Shown in pieces: positions 55,505-64,000 of a stretch of 64,000 nucleotides of DNA. The notes under the pieces were generated by a model that did no database searches, had not been told where the DNA came from, and saw only the letters and a list, made by a program, of their open reading frames with translations. The position numbers and the translations under genes are program-made. The DNA is taken from contig NZ_CP055481.1 in the NCBI RefSeq assembly GCF_013705725.1, forward strand, positions 1,984,001 to 2,048,000. Reading direction: 5' to 3'. Every line of letters begins with the position of its first letter. Within the stretch, counting starts at the first letter, position 1. Origin of the DNA: Klebsiella sp. RHBSTW-00484. Its GTDB lineage: Bacteria; Pseudomonadota; Gammaproteobacteria; Enterobacterales; Enterobacteriaceae.

Positions 55505-57310
55505 TTAACGTCTGTCCGCGGGGAGCCTGGCGGCTTTGCTTGCGTCGTACCACCAGTTTTCAAAACCAGAAGAGTAGACCGCGCGGGTCTGCGGGAAAGA
55601 GAATTTATCCCAGTATGCGGTTCGGTCCTGCGCCATATACCACATCGGCAGCATGTAATAGTTCCACGTCAGCACGCGGTCGAGAGCCCGGCCCAGCGGC
55701 AGCAGCTTCTCCTTATTGCCCTGCCAGCGAATGATTTGGGCAATCAGCTGGTCGACGGCCGGGCTTTGTACACCGGAAGCGTTGTAGCTGGAGTCAATAT
55801 ATTCAGAGTCCCAGGAGATTTGCAGGTCAGTACCGGGCCAGGGCGTGGCGCGCCAGACGTTGGGCATCATGTCGTAATCGCGGCTGCGCTTGCGGTTGCT
55901 GTACTGGGAGTTGTCGACCTGGCGAATATCCATCGCAATCCCGAGCCGCTGAAGATTGTGCTGAAAGGGCAGAACCCAGCGATCGCTGCTCCCGGAAGGA
56001 AGTAGCAGCTCAAAGCGTAACGGTTTACCGCTTTTCGCGTTAACCCGCCGCTGGTTTTTCACCACCCATCCCGCCTGGTTAAGGATGGCATCTGCTTTGA
56101 GCAGGTTTACGCGTTCGAAACCGTCGCCGCTGGAGACCGGGGGCAGGTAGATCTGCGTGAAAACTTCGGCTGGGATCTCTTTTTTCAGCGGCGTCAGCAG
56201 AGCAAGCTCTTCGGCATCTGGATAATCACGCGCCGCGTATTCGGTATTCTGAAAGAAGCTATTGGCGCGGCTGTAAGAGTTATAAAACAGCGCCTTATTC
56301 ATCCATTCAAAATCAAACGCGAGAGTTATGGCTTCGCGTACCCGCCGGTCGGTAAATACCGGGCGCTGGATGTTAAAAGCCAGCCACTGGGTATTCTGTG
56401 CTGAGGTGTTGGTATATTCATCTTTGACGATGTAGCCATGGGTAAAATTGCGCCCCACATAGCGGGTGGCCCAGTTCTTGGCGATATTCTCTTCGCGTCG
56501 GTCAACGGCTCCGGCTTTGAAGGCTTCAAAGGCGACGTTGTCATCCAGATAGTAATCGTAGCGCAAGGTGTCGAAATTCCAGCGCCCACGATTAACCGGT
56601 AAATCAGCGGCCCAGTAGTCTTTTACTCGCGAGTAGGTGATGTACTGACCCATACGCCAGGCGGTCACGCGGTACGGACCGCTAGCTAACGGCGGTGAAG
56701 AGAGCGGGTCGCTGAGCTTATGGTTACGCCAGAATTTTTCCGGCATCACTGGCAGGGAGAACAGGCTGAGCATATTCTCTTTACCCGGTTTTGCCAGCTC
56801 AATGCGAACGGTTAGCGGGGCGATCGCTTTAACGGTGGTGCCTTTATAATAGAGGCGAAATTGCGGCACTCCTTCGGTCATAAACTTTTGAAAAGTAAAC
56901 GCGACATCGCTGGCGGTTATTGGGCTGCCGTCATGGTAGCGGGCGTGTGGATTGAGGGTTATCTCCATCCACGAAAATGCTTCGTCATAGCGAGCGCTTT
57001 CGGCAATCAGCGGATAGTAGCTACCGGGTTCGTCATCAGAGGTGGTAAACAAGGAGTCATACAGCGTTTCGGTACGTATGCCCGGGTTGCCGCGCAGCGC
57101 GTAGCGATTGAAGTTATCAAAGGTGCCAATGGCCGCAAGGGTAATCGCACCGCCTTTCGGCGCGGCGGGGTTGGCATAATCGTAGTGGTCAAAGCCAGCG
57201 ACGTATTTAGGCTCGCCGATAATGGCGAACGTATTGCTCTCTTTAATCGCTTGCGCCTGGCTCTGCAGGCTAAATAAGGTCAGCAGTATCAGGCTGATGC
57301 GTACAAACAT
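55505..57310 (-). CDS. yejA: YejA, peptide-binding protein of the YejABEF importer
   Basis: 601 residues from the ATG at 57310, which opens a signal peptide MFVRISLILLTLFSLQSQAQA as in E. coli (604). SBP_bac_5 fold, with LYDSLFTTSDDEPGSYYPLI near 80 and RRVREAITLAFDFEWMNKAL near 335. The frame is open for 34 more codons and GGAGG lies 13 bp before the chosen ATG, wider than usual. It binds peptides in the periplasm. First gene of yejABEF. Confidence 0.93.
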   Translation of the reverse strand: MFVRISLILLTLFSLQSQAQAIKESNTFAIIGEPKYVAGFDHYDYANPAAPKGGAITLAAIGTFDNFNRYALRGNPGIRTETLYDSLFTTSDDEPGSYYPLIAESARYDEAFSWMEITLNPHARYHDGSPITASDVAFTFQKFMTEGVPQFRLYYKGTTVKAIAPLTVRIELAKPGKENMLSLFSLPVMPEKFWRNHKLSDPLSSPPLASGPYRVTAWRMGQYITYSRVKDYWAADLPVNRGRWNFDTLRYDYYLDDNVAFEAFKAGAVDRREENIAKNWATRYVGRNFTHGYIVKDEYTNTSAQNTQWLAFNIQRPVFTDRRVREAITLAFDFEWMNKALFYNSYSRANSFFQNTEYAARDYPDAEELALLTPLKKEIPAEVFTQIYLPPVSSGDGFERVNLLKADAILNQAGWVVKNQRRVNAKSGKPLRFELLLPSGSSDRWVLPFQHNLQRLGIAMDIRQVDNSQYSNRKRSRDYDMMPNVWRATPWPGTDLQISWDSEYIDSSYNASGVQSPAVDQLIAQIIRWQGNKEKLLPLGRALDRVLTWNYYMLPMWYMAQDRTAYWDKFSFPQTRAVYSSGFENWWYDASKAARLPADRR

Positions 57311-57380
57311 AACCAGGATATCGTCCTCCAATGACAGGCCTGAAGTGGCCTGACCTCTGATAGCGAATGATAAAGGAGAC

Positions 57381-58943
57381 TCAGCGGGTTGTGAAATATT
57401 TCGCGGGTTCATTGTGGGCGGCGACCAGCGCTTCCAGGGTCAGCGGTCGGCTTAACCAGTAACCCTGCAGATAGTTCACTCCGTGCTGGCATAGCCATTC
57501 GGCCTGTTCCTGCGTTTCCACACCTTCGGCGACCGTGGTGAGCTTCAGACGGCGGCTCAGCGAGATCACGGCATCCAGAACCGGTGATGTCACGGTTTCG
57601 GTGCCGATAGCTTGCACGAAGCCGCGGTCAATCTTCAGATAGTCGAAGTTATAGCGCTCCAGATAGATAAGCGCACTATGTCCGGTGCCAAAATCATCGA
57701 TCGCAATTTCAAAGCCTTGCTCATGTAGCCAGTCGAAATTCTCCAACGATCGGTTTTTATCGATCATCGCGCGCTCGGTAATCTCCAGCACCACGCTAAA
57801 ATGGCCAGAAGGCATAGTTGTCGCGAAATGTTGAATATCCTGCTGAAAACTGTCGGCATGCAGGTGGGCGGGTGAAATATTTATCCCAAGCTTGCTACCG
57901 GCGGGCAGAAGGCTTTGCAGGGTCACGGCATCATGAGCTATCAGTTTTAACAGATGGCGGGTGAGAGGGATAATCATCTGCTGGGCTTCAGCCAGGGTGA
58001 TAAACACGTCGGGAGGGATCTCCCCGGCGGTCGGGTGCCGCCAGCGCATCAGTACCTCAATACCGCTAATTTGCAGCGTGTCGGATTTCACTACCGGTTG
58101 GTAAACCACGTAAAACTGATCGTTTTTGATCGCCAACAGCAGTTCTTTGCGCGGGTCAGATTTGATAGTCAGGACGTAATAGCTCAAAAACCCTGCCAGC
58201 AGGCCGCATACCACGCCAAGCAGCAGGGCGAATTGGGTATTTTCTGCCAGCCAACTGTTGGCGTAGAGATAAACTTTGAGCGGCAAACCGTCAATCTGCA
58301 CCTGGCGGATTGGTGGTGAGAGTAGTGTTTGCGGGTCGATAAGTTTATTGCTGAAGGTGGAGATGGCAGTGTGGTTAATGGCCAGGGCAAGGCCGCTGAA
58401 ATCGTTCTGCCGGGCAGAGTAGAGAATATAGGGTGTCAGGTTGGCATTAATCGAGACAAAAACACCGTCTTCTCCACCGTGCGGACTGCGGACCCACATC
58501 GCCAGCGCGGCGCTTTGTGGCATCATGGGCGTCCCGGGCAGAATGGCCATATCGACCGCTTTAGAGATATCGAGCTGGGGGATGAGCTGGGTTAAAGGCG
58601 TATTCATTGCCCCGGTGGCGGAGGAACAAAACGCGAAACCATTTTTAACCAGCAGGAGCGCACGCACGTTTGGGCTGAATGCAGCATGGGCGGTTAATCC
58701 AGAATCGACATTTTCGCAGGGCTGATCGACTAGCGGTTGCAGGCCATCAATGGTCTGATTTAAATCGCGGAAGTAGATCTTAAGGTACGCATGAACATTA
58801 TCAATGATGACATCGAAACGCTCTGCCCGATTGTGATAAATCACCATAAACTGAATGCTACCGGCCAGCAGGGCGACGGCGATTCCGATACATAGGCTGG
58901 TTAGCCAGATTTTACGCCGAGGAGAGAAGTGACGGGTAGGCAT
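57381..58943 (-). CDS. pdeN: PdeN (Rtn), c-di-GMP phosphodiesterase
   Basis: 520 residues (E. coli 518). Two membrane helices (about 14-34 and 235-257) bracket a CSS-type periplasmic domain with the cysteines in DQPCENVDSG and AFCSSATG; the CSS motif is disulfide-sensitive. A cytoplasmic EAL domain follows: EVLMRW stands for the EAL motif, with NISPAHLH, the ITER segment, DDFGTGHSALIYL and KIDRGFV. It should hydrolyse c-di-GMP. The EAL tripeptide reads EVL, as in E. coli PdeN. Confidence 0.93.
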   Translation of the reverse strand: MPTRHFSPRRKIWLTSLCIGIAVALLAGSIQFMVIYHNRAERFDVIIDNVHAYLKIYFRDLNQTIDGLQPLVDQPCENVDSGLTAHAAFSPNVRALLLVKNGFAFCSSATGAMNTPLTQLIPQLDISKAVDMAILPGTPMMPQSAALAMWVRSPHGGEDGVFVSINANLTPYILYSARQNDFSGLALAINHTAISTFSNKLIDPQTLLSPPIRQVQIDGLPLKVYLYANSWLAENTQFALLLGVVCGLLAGFLSYYVLTIKSDPRKELLLAIKNDQFYVVYQPVVKSDTLQISGIEVLMRWRHPTAGEIPPDVFITLAEAQQMIIPLTRHLLKLIAHDAVTLQSLLPAGSKLGINISPAHLHADSFQQDIQHFATTMPSGHFSVVLEITERAMIDKNRSLENFDWLHEQGFEIAIDDFGTGHSALIYLERYNFDYLKIDRGFVQAIGTETVTSPVLDAVISLSRRLKLTTVAEGVETQEQAEWLCQHGVNYLQGYWLSRPLTLEALVAAHNEPAKYFTTR

Positions 58944-59060
58944 AGGCTATATCAGTCCGTGTTATTGATTTGCGCCAGGGGGGTCATAGAAAGTCGCTTT
59001 TTCCATCCCCACTTAAAGACATAGCTTATATTGCCAGGTTTATTCGCTGACGAGCAAAAA

Positions 59061-59084
59061 AAAACACTGCCTCGGCAGTGTTTT
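59061..59084 (-). terminator. Terminator of mepS
   Basis: AAAACACTGC, loop CTCG, GCAGTGTTTT; on the minus strand it is followed by a run of Ts (59052-59063). About 45 bp past the mepS stop. Confidence 0.88.
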
Positions 59085-59128
59085 CCTTTTTCTGGCATTG
59101 GCCAAGGGATAACCAATATCAGAAGAGT

Positions 59129-59698
59129 TTACGAGCGGCTCAGAACTCGTCGCGCTTCGTTATAGCGCTTTTTCCAGTACGGCTCATCCATGCTTGAAAT
59201 CGTCACACCGCTGCTGGTGGATGCATGAACAAACTGGTTGTTGCCGATATAGATGCCAACATGTCGACCCGTAGAACCAGCACGGAAAAGAACTAAATCA
59301 CCAGTACGCAGTTGAGAACGCGTAATGGATTTACCTGAATCCTGCTGCTCAGAAGTTGAGCGCGGCAGTTCCAGACCAAACTGTTCACGGAAAGTACGTT
59401 GCACAAAGGCAGAACAATCGATGCCTTTACGAGTGCTGCCGCCGAGGCGGTAACGCACGCCCTTCCAGCTGGCATATTGATCCATCAAACGGGACTTAAC
59501 GTCCAGATTGCGAACCATTGTTTCAAATTCATCCTGAGAGGCTTGCAGTGATGATAAATCGCCACTACCCACAGCAAGCGTCTCAGAATGCATATTTCTG
59601 GCGGTACTATTTGAACTACACGCGGAAAGCAGAACCGCAACTGCAATCGCGGGGGCGACCCGCAAGATATATCTCAAAATCGGCTGAGATTTGACCAT
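59129..59698 (-). CDS. mepS: MepS (Spr), murein DD-endopeptidase lipoprotein
   Basis: 189 residues (E. coli 188). Lipoprotein signal with lipobox LLSAC (Cys27), then an NlpC/P60 domain: catalytic Cys in [13 protein letters not shown], His in [13 protein letters not shown], third residue His in [11 protein letters not shown]. It cuts meso-DAP-D-Ala crosslinks to let the sacculus grow and is degraded by NlpI-Prc. AAGGGAT lies 10 bp before the ATG. Confidence 0.95.
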   Translation of the reverse strand: MVKSQPILRYILRVAPAIAVAVLLSACSSNSTARNMHSETLAVGSGDLSSLQASQDEFETMVRNLDVKSRLMDQYASWKGVRYRLGGSTRKGIDCSAFVQRTFREQFGLELPRSTSEQQDSGKSITRSQLRTGDLVLFRAGSTGRHVGIYIGNNQFVHASTSSGVTISSMDEPYWKKRYNEARRVLSRS

Positions 59699-60070
59699 GC
59701 TGTGTGTTATCCCTTGTTGTCCTTAACGACAATGTCGTTATAAAAAATGCCAAACGTGTTAGAGCCTAATTACCTGGTCGCAATGAGACAATTCCGTAAG
59801 CATAAAATTGTGGCCTAACGCACAAATTTATTCATTCTCTGAATTGATGTCGCTGGAAAGGCAAAACGAGATCGAGATTACCCGATCAAACAAGGGATGG
59901 CGAGCGGTTTTGCGCAATTTCTTATAAGTATTTTTGCGACAAAAAGTGAATCATCGGGAAAGGGTAAAATAGCGTCAATTGTGGGTAAAAAATATGCAAT
60001 TCACTCATTTCTATAATGATTAATGTGACGGGAAGATGATGGGGGGATGAGAAAAAATGAGCTGAGAGAA
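59699..60070. other. Gene-free region between mepS and lpxT
   Basis: About 370 bp. The mepS leader has a 17-bp dyad TAACGACAATGTCGTTA (59724-59740), just inside the likely 5' UTR. The remainder is AT-rich with no repeat family or RNA gene that I recognise. A 62-codon minus-strand frame crosses it but has no ribosome-binding site. Confidence 0.4.
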
Positions 60071-60092
60071 AAGGGACCCAGAACGATCCCTT
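60071..60092 (-). terminator. Likely terminator of lpxT
   Basis: On the minus strand AAGGGA, a 10-base loop, TCCCTT, then TTCTCTC. The stem is only 6 bp, so this is a moderate call. It lies about 33 bp past the lpxT stop codon. Confidence 0.45.
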
Positions 60093-60124
60093 ATGAATGA
60101 TATTAATCATTTGTAAAACTGAGT

Positions 60125-60832
60125 TTAATTTTTTGTTTTTCCGCCGGGAAGATAACGTTCAAATAAAGATATCACTTTATCGCTCAGTGGAGTCATCAAC
60201 ACCCAGGGCGCGCCAATCAATACGGCAGTTAATGAGCCGACGGCAATATCGGTAAACCAGTGAGCGCCAATCATTACGCGCGGGAACGCGAAGACCACAA
60301 ATATGACCAGCGCAATAGCCAACGCACGATGACCAAAATAGCGCCACATAAATGCGGCAAAAATCAGCAGCATCATGCCGTGATCGCCCGGGAAGCTATC
60401 CTTAGAGGCATCTTTAGTGGGAAATGAGATCACATCACTCACTTTAGTAATGTCGGTGAAAGAGAGCGAGGGGCTGGCGCGTTTGACCGGCATCAGATGC
60501 TGAGCCAACTGATTGATGACGACGGCGGCGAGCAGCATTACCAGGCCGATGATAATCACCCGGCGGCGTCCGGCGCTCTGTTCTTTAAACCAGAAGCTCA
60601 GCATCAGGCTGCCCATTGCCAGCAGCGAGCAGGCGTCGAATGCGCGGTTGTTGATAATTGCCAGCAGCCAGGTGTAAGCAGGGCTCACTCCAACTAGGTG
60701 GTTAAAGAAATAGAAGATAGCGGAATCCAGCGGATTCCAGAAACCATGGTTAACAGGAAAGTACCACGAGCAAAATAGCGCTATACCCGCCGCGTTCAGC
60801 AGCAGGATAAGGGGAATTCGATTTTTAATCAT
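60125..60832 (-). CDS. lpxT: LpxT (YeiU), lipid A phosphotransferase
   Basis: 235 residues (E. coli 237). Six membrane helices and the PAP2 phosphatase motifs: KRASPSLSF, SFPGDHGMM and RVMIGAHWFTD. It transfers phosphate from undecaprenyl diphosphate to the 1-position of lipid A on the periplasmic face. No strong Shine-Dalgarno sequence is seen. Confidence 0.94.
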   Translation of the reverse strand: MIKNRIPLILLLNAAGIALFCSWYFPVNHGFWNPLDSAIFYFFNHLVGVSPAYTWLLAIINNRAFDACSLLAMGSLMLSFWFKEQSAGRRRVIIIGLVMLLAAVVINQLAQHLMPVKRASPSLSFTDITKVSDVISFPTKDASKDSFPGDHGMMLLIFAAFMWRYFGHRALAIALVIFVVFAFPRVMIGAHWFTDIAVGSLTAVLIGAPWVLMTPLSDKVISLFERYLPGGKTKN

Positions 60833-60874
60833 AACTATCGCGTGTTGTGTAAAACGACGGCAACCATAGCCGCC

Positions 60875-61852
60875 TTAACTTAAACGAAGCTTCAACAAGG
60901 AGGCCTGTAGCGCGTTCCAGTCGGTATCGGAATCAGCGATCAGCTCAATGCGGCTATCCGGCGGCGCAACGTTCTGCGTCTCAATATGCAGGTCAAGCTG
61001 CTGGCGATTGATACGCACCAGTCCTTCGGCAATACGCATCACGCCTTTAACGCGCCCGACCGGCGCCAGTCGCGCCCATTCGAGCAGGCCAACGGTGTCA
61101 AAAATGGTCTCGGCGTCAAAAATCCAGCCACAGGACTGATAGCCCTGACCGCTATTAAGACTGCGGCGCCAGCGTTGGTGGGTAGGGAGATTAAGCGCCG
61201 CCAGACCTGGTTTTTTCCCGTGGCTATGCGCGTGTTCAGCGCTTTCAGGTAGCGGCGTGACGTTGCGGCGCGGCAAATCAAGCCATACCGGGTCAATATT
61301 GCCCTGGGTGGCGCTGACGTGCTGACGCTCTCCGGCATAAGTTTGCCACCATGTTGCAAAGGCCAGTTGGCTTTCGCTGGTCGCGCGGTCCGCTTTATTG
61401 GTGATGACAATATCGGCGGCGGCTAACTGGTCGCGAAAGTTTTCGTTGGTCACCACCTTTTCGTCGAGCAACTGACGCGGGTCCAGCACGCATAGCGTCG
61501 CGCGCAGGTCGATCCACGGCTCGTATACCGCGGCGGTCAGAATATCGAGGATCTGTTTGGGATGGCCAAGACCGGTTGGCTCTATTAACAAGCGGTCTGG
61601 TTTCCCCTGGCGCAGCAGCGTATTGAGCCCAACCTGCATTGGCAGGCCGTTGACGCAGCACATGCAGCCGCCGGGGATTTCTTTAAGCAGGGCTCCACTC
61701 TCGGCCAGCAGTGCGCCGTCGATGCCCACTTCGCCAAACTCGTTGACCAGCACGGCCCATTTTTCATCCGCGGGCTTACGGGCCAGCAGATGCAAAATTG
61801 AGGTCGTTTTGCCACTGCCGAGAAACCCCGTGATCAAGTTTGTTTTGGTCAC
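60875..61852 (-). CDS. yeiR: YeiR, zinc-binding G3E GTPase
   Basis: 325 residues (E. coli 328). COG0523 family: Walker A GFLGSGKTT at the N-terminus, the metal-binding motif GGCMCC near residue 62, Walker B IEPTGLGHP and the NKAD base-recognition motif, then a CobW C-terminal domain. A likely zinc metallochaperone. The start is GTG (61850-61852), with GGAGAAAAG upstream; E. coli YeiR also begins with this sequence. Confidence 0.94.
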   Translation of the reverse strand: MTKTNLITGFLGSGKTTSILHLLARKPADEKWAVLVNEFGEVGIDGALLAESGALLKEIPGGCMCCVNGLPMQVGLNTLLRQGKPDRLLIEPTGLGHPKQILDILTAAVYEPWIDLRATLCVLDPRQLLDEKVVTNENFRDQLAAADIVITNKADRATSESQLAFATWWQTYAGERQHVSATQGNIDPVWLDLPRRNVTPLPESAEHAHSHGKKPGLAALNLPTHQRWRRSLNSGQGYQSCGWIFDAETIFDTVGLLEWARLAPVGRVKGVMRIAEGLVRINRQQLDLHIETQNVAPPDSRIELIADSDTDWNALQASLLKLRLS

Positions 61853-61971
61853 CTTTTCTCCAGGATAAATGTAATGTTGTAACAGTTAAGACTATCCTGA
61901 CGAAAAAAAAGTGAAAAGAGAAGCCTTACCGCGGGCAGAAAGGTTCTCTGTCCGCTTAAAGGCAGAAATTG

Positions 61972-63438
61972 TTAAGAATTCAGTGCGGCGCTAATCGCCT
62001 GGCGAGTGCCAGCGGTCACGAGCTGATGCCACGCGGCGGTGATGTTGGCGACGAACTGCGGGTTTTGCGAAAGGTCGCAGCCAAAAATTTCTTCCAGGGA
62101 GAGTAGGGCGCTAACGCGCTGTTGTTCATTGCTGGCGGATACAATTTTTCCAATTTTATCCGCCAGCGGGTCGCGGATATCAATCTTATTTCCAGCGTCG
62201 TCAATGCCGCTGACATAGCGCATCCAGCCCGCCACGCCCAGCGCCAGCAGTGGCCACTGGCTGCCGCGAGTAAGGTGGATACGGATACCGTCAAGCATAC
62301 GCTGCGGCAGCTTCTGGCTACCGTCCATAGCAATTTGCCAGGTGCGATGCTTCAGCGAGGGGTTGCTGAAACGCTCGATCAGGCTGTCAGCATAGGCCGT
62401 CAGGTCGACACCAGTGATTGAGAGTGTTGGTGCCTGTTCATCAAGCATCAAACGGTAAGCGGCGCTGCGGAAAACCGGGTCCTGCATACAGTCGCTGACA
62501 TGTTCGTGGCCCGCCAGATAGCCCAGCCAGGCGAGAAACGAATGGCTGCCGTTGAGCATCCGCAGCTTCATCTGTTCCCACGGCAGTACATCATCCGTCA
62601 TCTGTACGCCAGCCGCTTCCCAGTCCGGGCGGCCGGCAACAAAGTTATCTTCGACAACCCATTGAATAAACGGCTCGCAGCTGATCGCGCAGGGGTCTTC
62701 CACTCCCAGCACGGCGCTAATCTCCGCCAGCGACTCATCGGTGGCGGCCGGCACAATGCGGTCCACCATCGTGCCGGGAAAGCTGACGTGTTCAGCAATC
62801 CACTGCGCCAGCTCCGAATCGCGTTTTTCAGCCATTCCCAGCACGGCGTTTTTCACCACATGCCCATTGTTGGGAATATTATCGCAGGAGAGAACGGTAA
62901 ACGGCGCCAGTCCACGTTGGCGGCGGCGCGCCAGCGTTTCGACCAGAATACCGGGCACCGATTGCGGCTGCGCAGGGTTTTCCAGGTCATGAATAATGCG
63001 TGGCTGCGTCATGTCCAGCAGGCCGCTGGCAGGGTCAATGCAGTAGCCTTTCTCGGTAATGGTTAGAGAAACAATGGCGACCTGCGGTTCGCAAAATTTC
63101 TCAATAATGGCAGCCAGCGAATCAAGTTTGGCGTTCAGACATTCATGCACTGCGCCGACAACGATCGGCTGATTACCCTCGGCCCCTTTCTCCAGCACGG
63201 TAAACAGATGATCTTGTTGGCGAAGCTCGCTCATAAGCCGCTCGCCGCTGAACAGGCTAATCTCGCAAATCCCCCAGTCCCCACCGCTGGCGTTGAGCAC
63301 CCTGTCGGTGAGTAGGGCCTGGTGCGCGCGATGAAACGCGCCGAAACCGAAATGCACAATACGCGAACGCAGTTGGTTGCGATCGTACTGAGGGAGCTGC
63401 ACGCTTTCCGGCAGCGTAGCTGTAGCAATGGTAGTCAT
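61972..63438 (-). CDS. yeiQ: YeiQ, mannitol-dehydrogenase-family oxidoreductase
   Basis: 488 residues, the E. coli length. A polyol dehydrogenase of the long-chain type: Rossmann motif HFGFGAFHRAHQALLTD near residue 30, catalytic Lys region PAATDES and MKLRMLNGSHSFLAWLGYL near residue 290. It is related to UxuB and UxaB (fructuronate and tagaturonate reductases), and a hexuronate-type substrate is likely, not proved. Confidence 0.92.
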   Translation of the reverse strand: MTTIATATLPESVQLPQYDRNQLRSRIVHFGFGAFHRAHQALLTDRVLNASGGDWGICEISLFSGERLMSELRQQDHLFTVLEKGAEGNQPIVVGAVHECLNAKLDSLAAIIEKFCEPQVAIVSLTITEKGYCIDPASGLLDMTQPRIIHDLENPAQPQSVPGILVETLARRRQRGLAPFTVLSCDNIPNNGHVVKNAVLGMAEKRDSELAQWIAEHVSFPGTMVDRIVPAATDESLAEISAVLGVEDPCAISCEPFIQWVVEDNFVAGRPDWEAAGVQMTDDVLPWEQMKLRMLNGSHSFLAWLGYLAGHEHVSDCMQDPVFRSAAYRLMLDEQAPTLSITGVDLTAYADSLIERFSNPSLKHRTWQIAMDGSQKLPQRMLDGIRIHLTRGSQWPLLALGVAGWMRYVSGIDDAGNKIDIRDPLADKIGKIVSASNEQQRVSALLSLEEIFGCDLSQNPQFVANITAAWHQLVTAGTRQAISAALNS

Positions 63439-63502
63439 TATTCATACACCTGATTAACTGACGATTAACATTCATCAGTGTAAAGTTATATGACAACAAA
63501 TT

Positions 63503-63555
63503 AAATTGGTGAGCCGAATTTATCCACTTTGTGTGAACTTGATCAATCAGCCCAG
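63503..63555 (-). promoter_or_regulatory. UxuR/ExuR-like and CRP-like sites upstream of yeiQ
   Basis: AAATTGGTGAGCCGAATTT (63503-63521) resembles the UxuR/ExuR operator AAATTGGTATACCAATTT but has an extra central base. A CRP-like sequence TGTGAACTTGATCAAT follows at about 63532-63547, with one good half. Both lie 65-110 bp upstream of the yeiQ start. Their presence would fit hexuronate-linked control of yeiQ. The consensus is from memory. Confidence 0.35.
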
Positions 63556-63713
63556 CGGCATATCTCATCAGGCTTGAGACAAATGGGCAGAGGACAGTGG
63601 TAAGTAATCTGTTATTGGTATAATAACTTTTACGGGCAGGACGACGCTTGCAATCTGGCGTTGTCCTTTGATTTGATGACAAGCCTGCTTTAGCTATTTT
63701 ACTGGCATTTTTT

Positions 63714-63813
63714 GCCGGGTGGCGGCGAGTCGCCTTATCCGGCCTACAAATTGGGCAACATCATCATGTTACGCATTCCCTGTAGGCCCGCGCAAGCGAA
63801 GCGCCGCCGGGCA
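63714..63813. repeat. Pair of REP elements (BIME) between yeiQ and efpL
   Basis: Two inverted REP units: GCCGGGTGGCGGCGAGTCGC with CCGGCCTAC (63714-63747), and TGTAGGCCCGCGCAAGCG with GCGCCGCCGGGCA (63781-63813), 33 bp apart. The rest of the 465-bp gap 63439-63903 holds the yeiQ promoter and the efpL terminator, with no other recognisable gene. Confidence 0.85.
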
Positions 63814-63845
63814 ATTCCGGAAGAATGCACTTTGTCAGCAATTAA

Positions 63846-63872
63846 AAAGAAAGGACAGCATGGCGCTGTCCT
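63846..63872 (-). terminator. Terminator of efpL
   Basis: On the minus strand AGGACAGC, a 5-base loop, GCTGTCCT then TTCTTTTT, about 30 bp past the efpL stop codon. Confidence 0.8.
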
Positions 63873-63903
63873 CTGTGTTTCGTTTTGGCAGAAAAAGCAG
63901 GAC

Positions 63904-64000
63904 TTAGTCCGCGCGGCCCATATAGCGGCTCTCTTCGATATGGATACGAATGCGCTCGCCTGCGCTCAGGTATTCAGGAACCTGAACCACCAGGCCGGTG
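63904..64000 (-). CDS. efpL: 3' end of efpL (YeiP, elongation factor P-like), partial
   Basis: The last 31 codons only; the gene runs off the window. It reads [20 protein letters not shown] and ends RYMGRAD, the C-terminal OB-fold end of YeiP, close to E. coli. EF-P paralogue that helps ribosomes at stalling sequences. Confidence 0.93.
   Translation of the reverse strand, partial: TGLVVQVPEYLSAGERIRIHIEESRYMGRAD

Noticed and set aside
59922..60110. 62-codon minus-strand ORF between mepS and lpxT
   Set aside because: It starts before the lpxT terminator and runs through it, lacks a ribosome-binding site and has biased composition from AT-rich DNA.
63719..63907. 62-codon ORF near efpL
   Set aside because: It consists mostly of the two REP units and the efpL terminator.

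Overview
The window is a chromosomal segment of an enteric gammaproteobacterium. Nearly every backbone gene is a close, usually full-length match to an Escherichia coli gene I recognise, in broadly E. coli-like order. The OmpC is an OmpK36-type Klebsiella porin, and mgtE and sulP genes absent from E. coli K-12 sit beside yojI. I place it in Klebsiella or the closely related Raoultella; the species cannot be fixed from this sequence alone. Comparisons with E. coli are from memory.

Layout. 1-2200: end of an L-rhamnonate catabolism operon (rhmD end, rhmT, rhmA). 2209-6255: anaerobic glycerol-3-phosphate dehydrogenase glpABC, with GlpR-like operators upstream but without the usual divergent glpTQ. 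6386-12864: an accessory block of two GMC oxidoreductases, two LysR regulators and an MFS transporter. 13015-20770: ribonucleotide reductase (nrdA-nrdB-yfaE), ubiG and gyrA. GyrA carries isoleucine at position 83, a quinolone-resistance-type substitution. 20902-27119: Rcs envelope-stress phosphorelay (rcsC, rcsB, rcsD) with a possible small membrane protein ORF just upstream of rcsD. 27469-29788: micF sRNA and ompC, separated by a complete IS1-family element with an 8-bp target duplication. 29892-39713: apbE, ada-alkB, yojI, mgtE, sulP, mqo, eco. 40054-42035: an unrecognised lipoprotein, an AI-2E family permease, an ERIC repeat and tRNA-Pro(GGG). 42113-49045: yejM, yejL, yejK, a DeoR regulator facing a NudK-like NUDIX hydrolase, rplY and radD. 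49195-64000: rsuA-bcr, yejG, the yejABEF peptide importer, pdeN, mepS, lpxT, yeiR, yeiQ and the end of efpL.

Functional themes. Many genes serve the envelope: the Rcs phosphorelay, OmpC and micF, YejM and LpxT (lipopolysaccharide), MepS (peptidoglycan) and Eco. Others cover DNA precursor supply and repair (NrdAB, Ada, AlkB, RadD, GyrA) and respiratory dehydrogenases (GlpABC, Mqo). The most unusual points are the IS1 insertion that splits the micF/ompC control region, the GyrA S/T83I substitution, the uncharacterised GMC-LysR-MFS locus with palindromic operator-like sites, and the 43-codon membrane ORF ahead of rcsD. I found no CRISPR array, prophage or plasmid-type locus.
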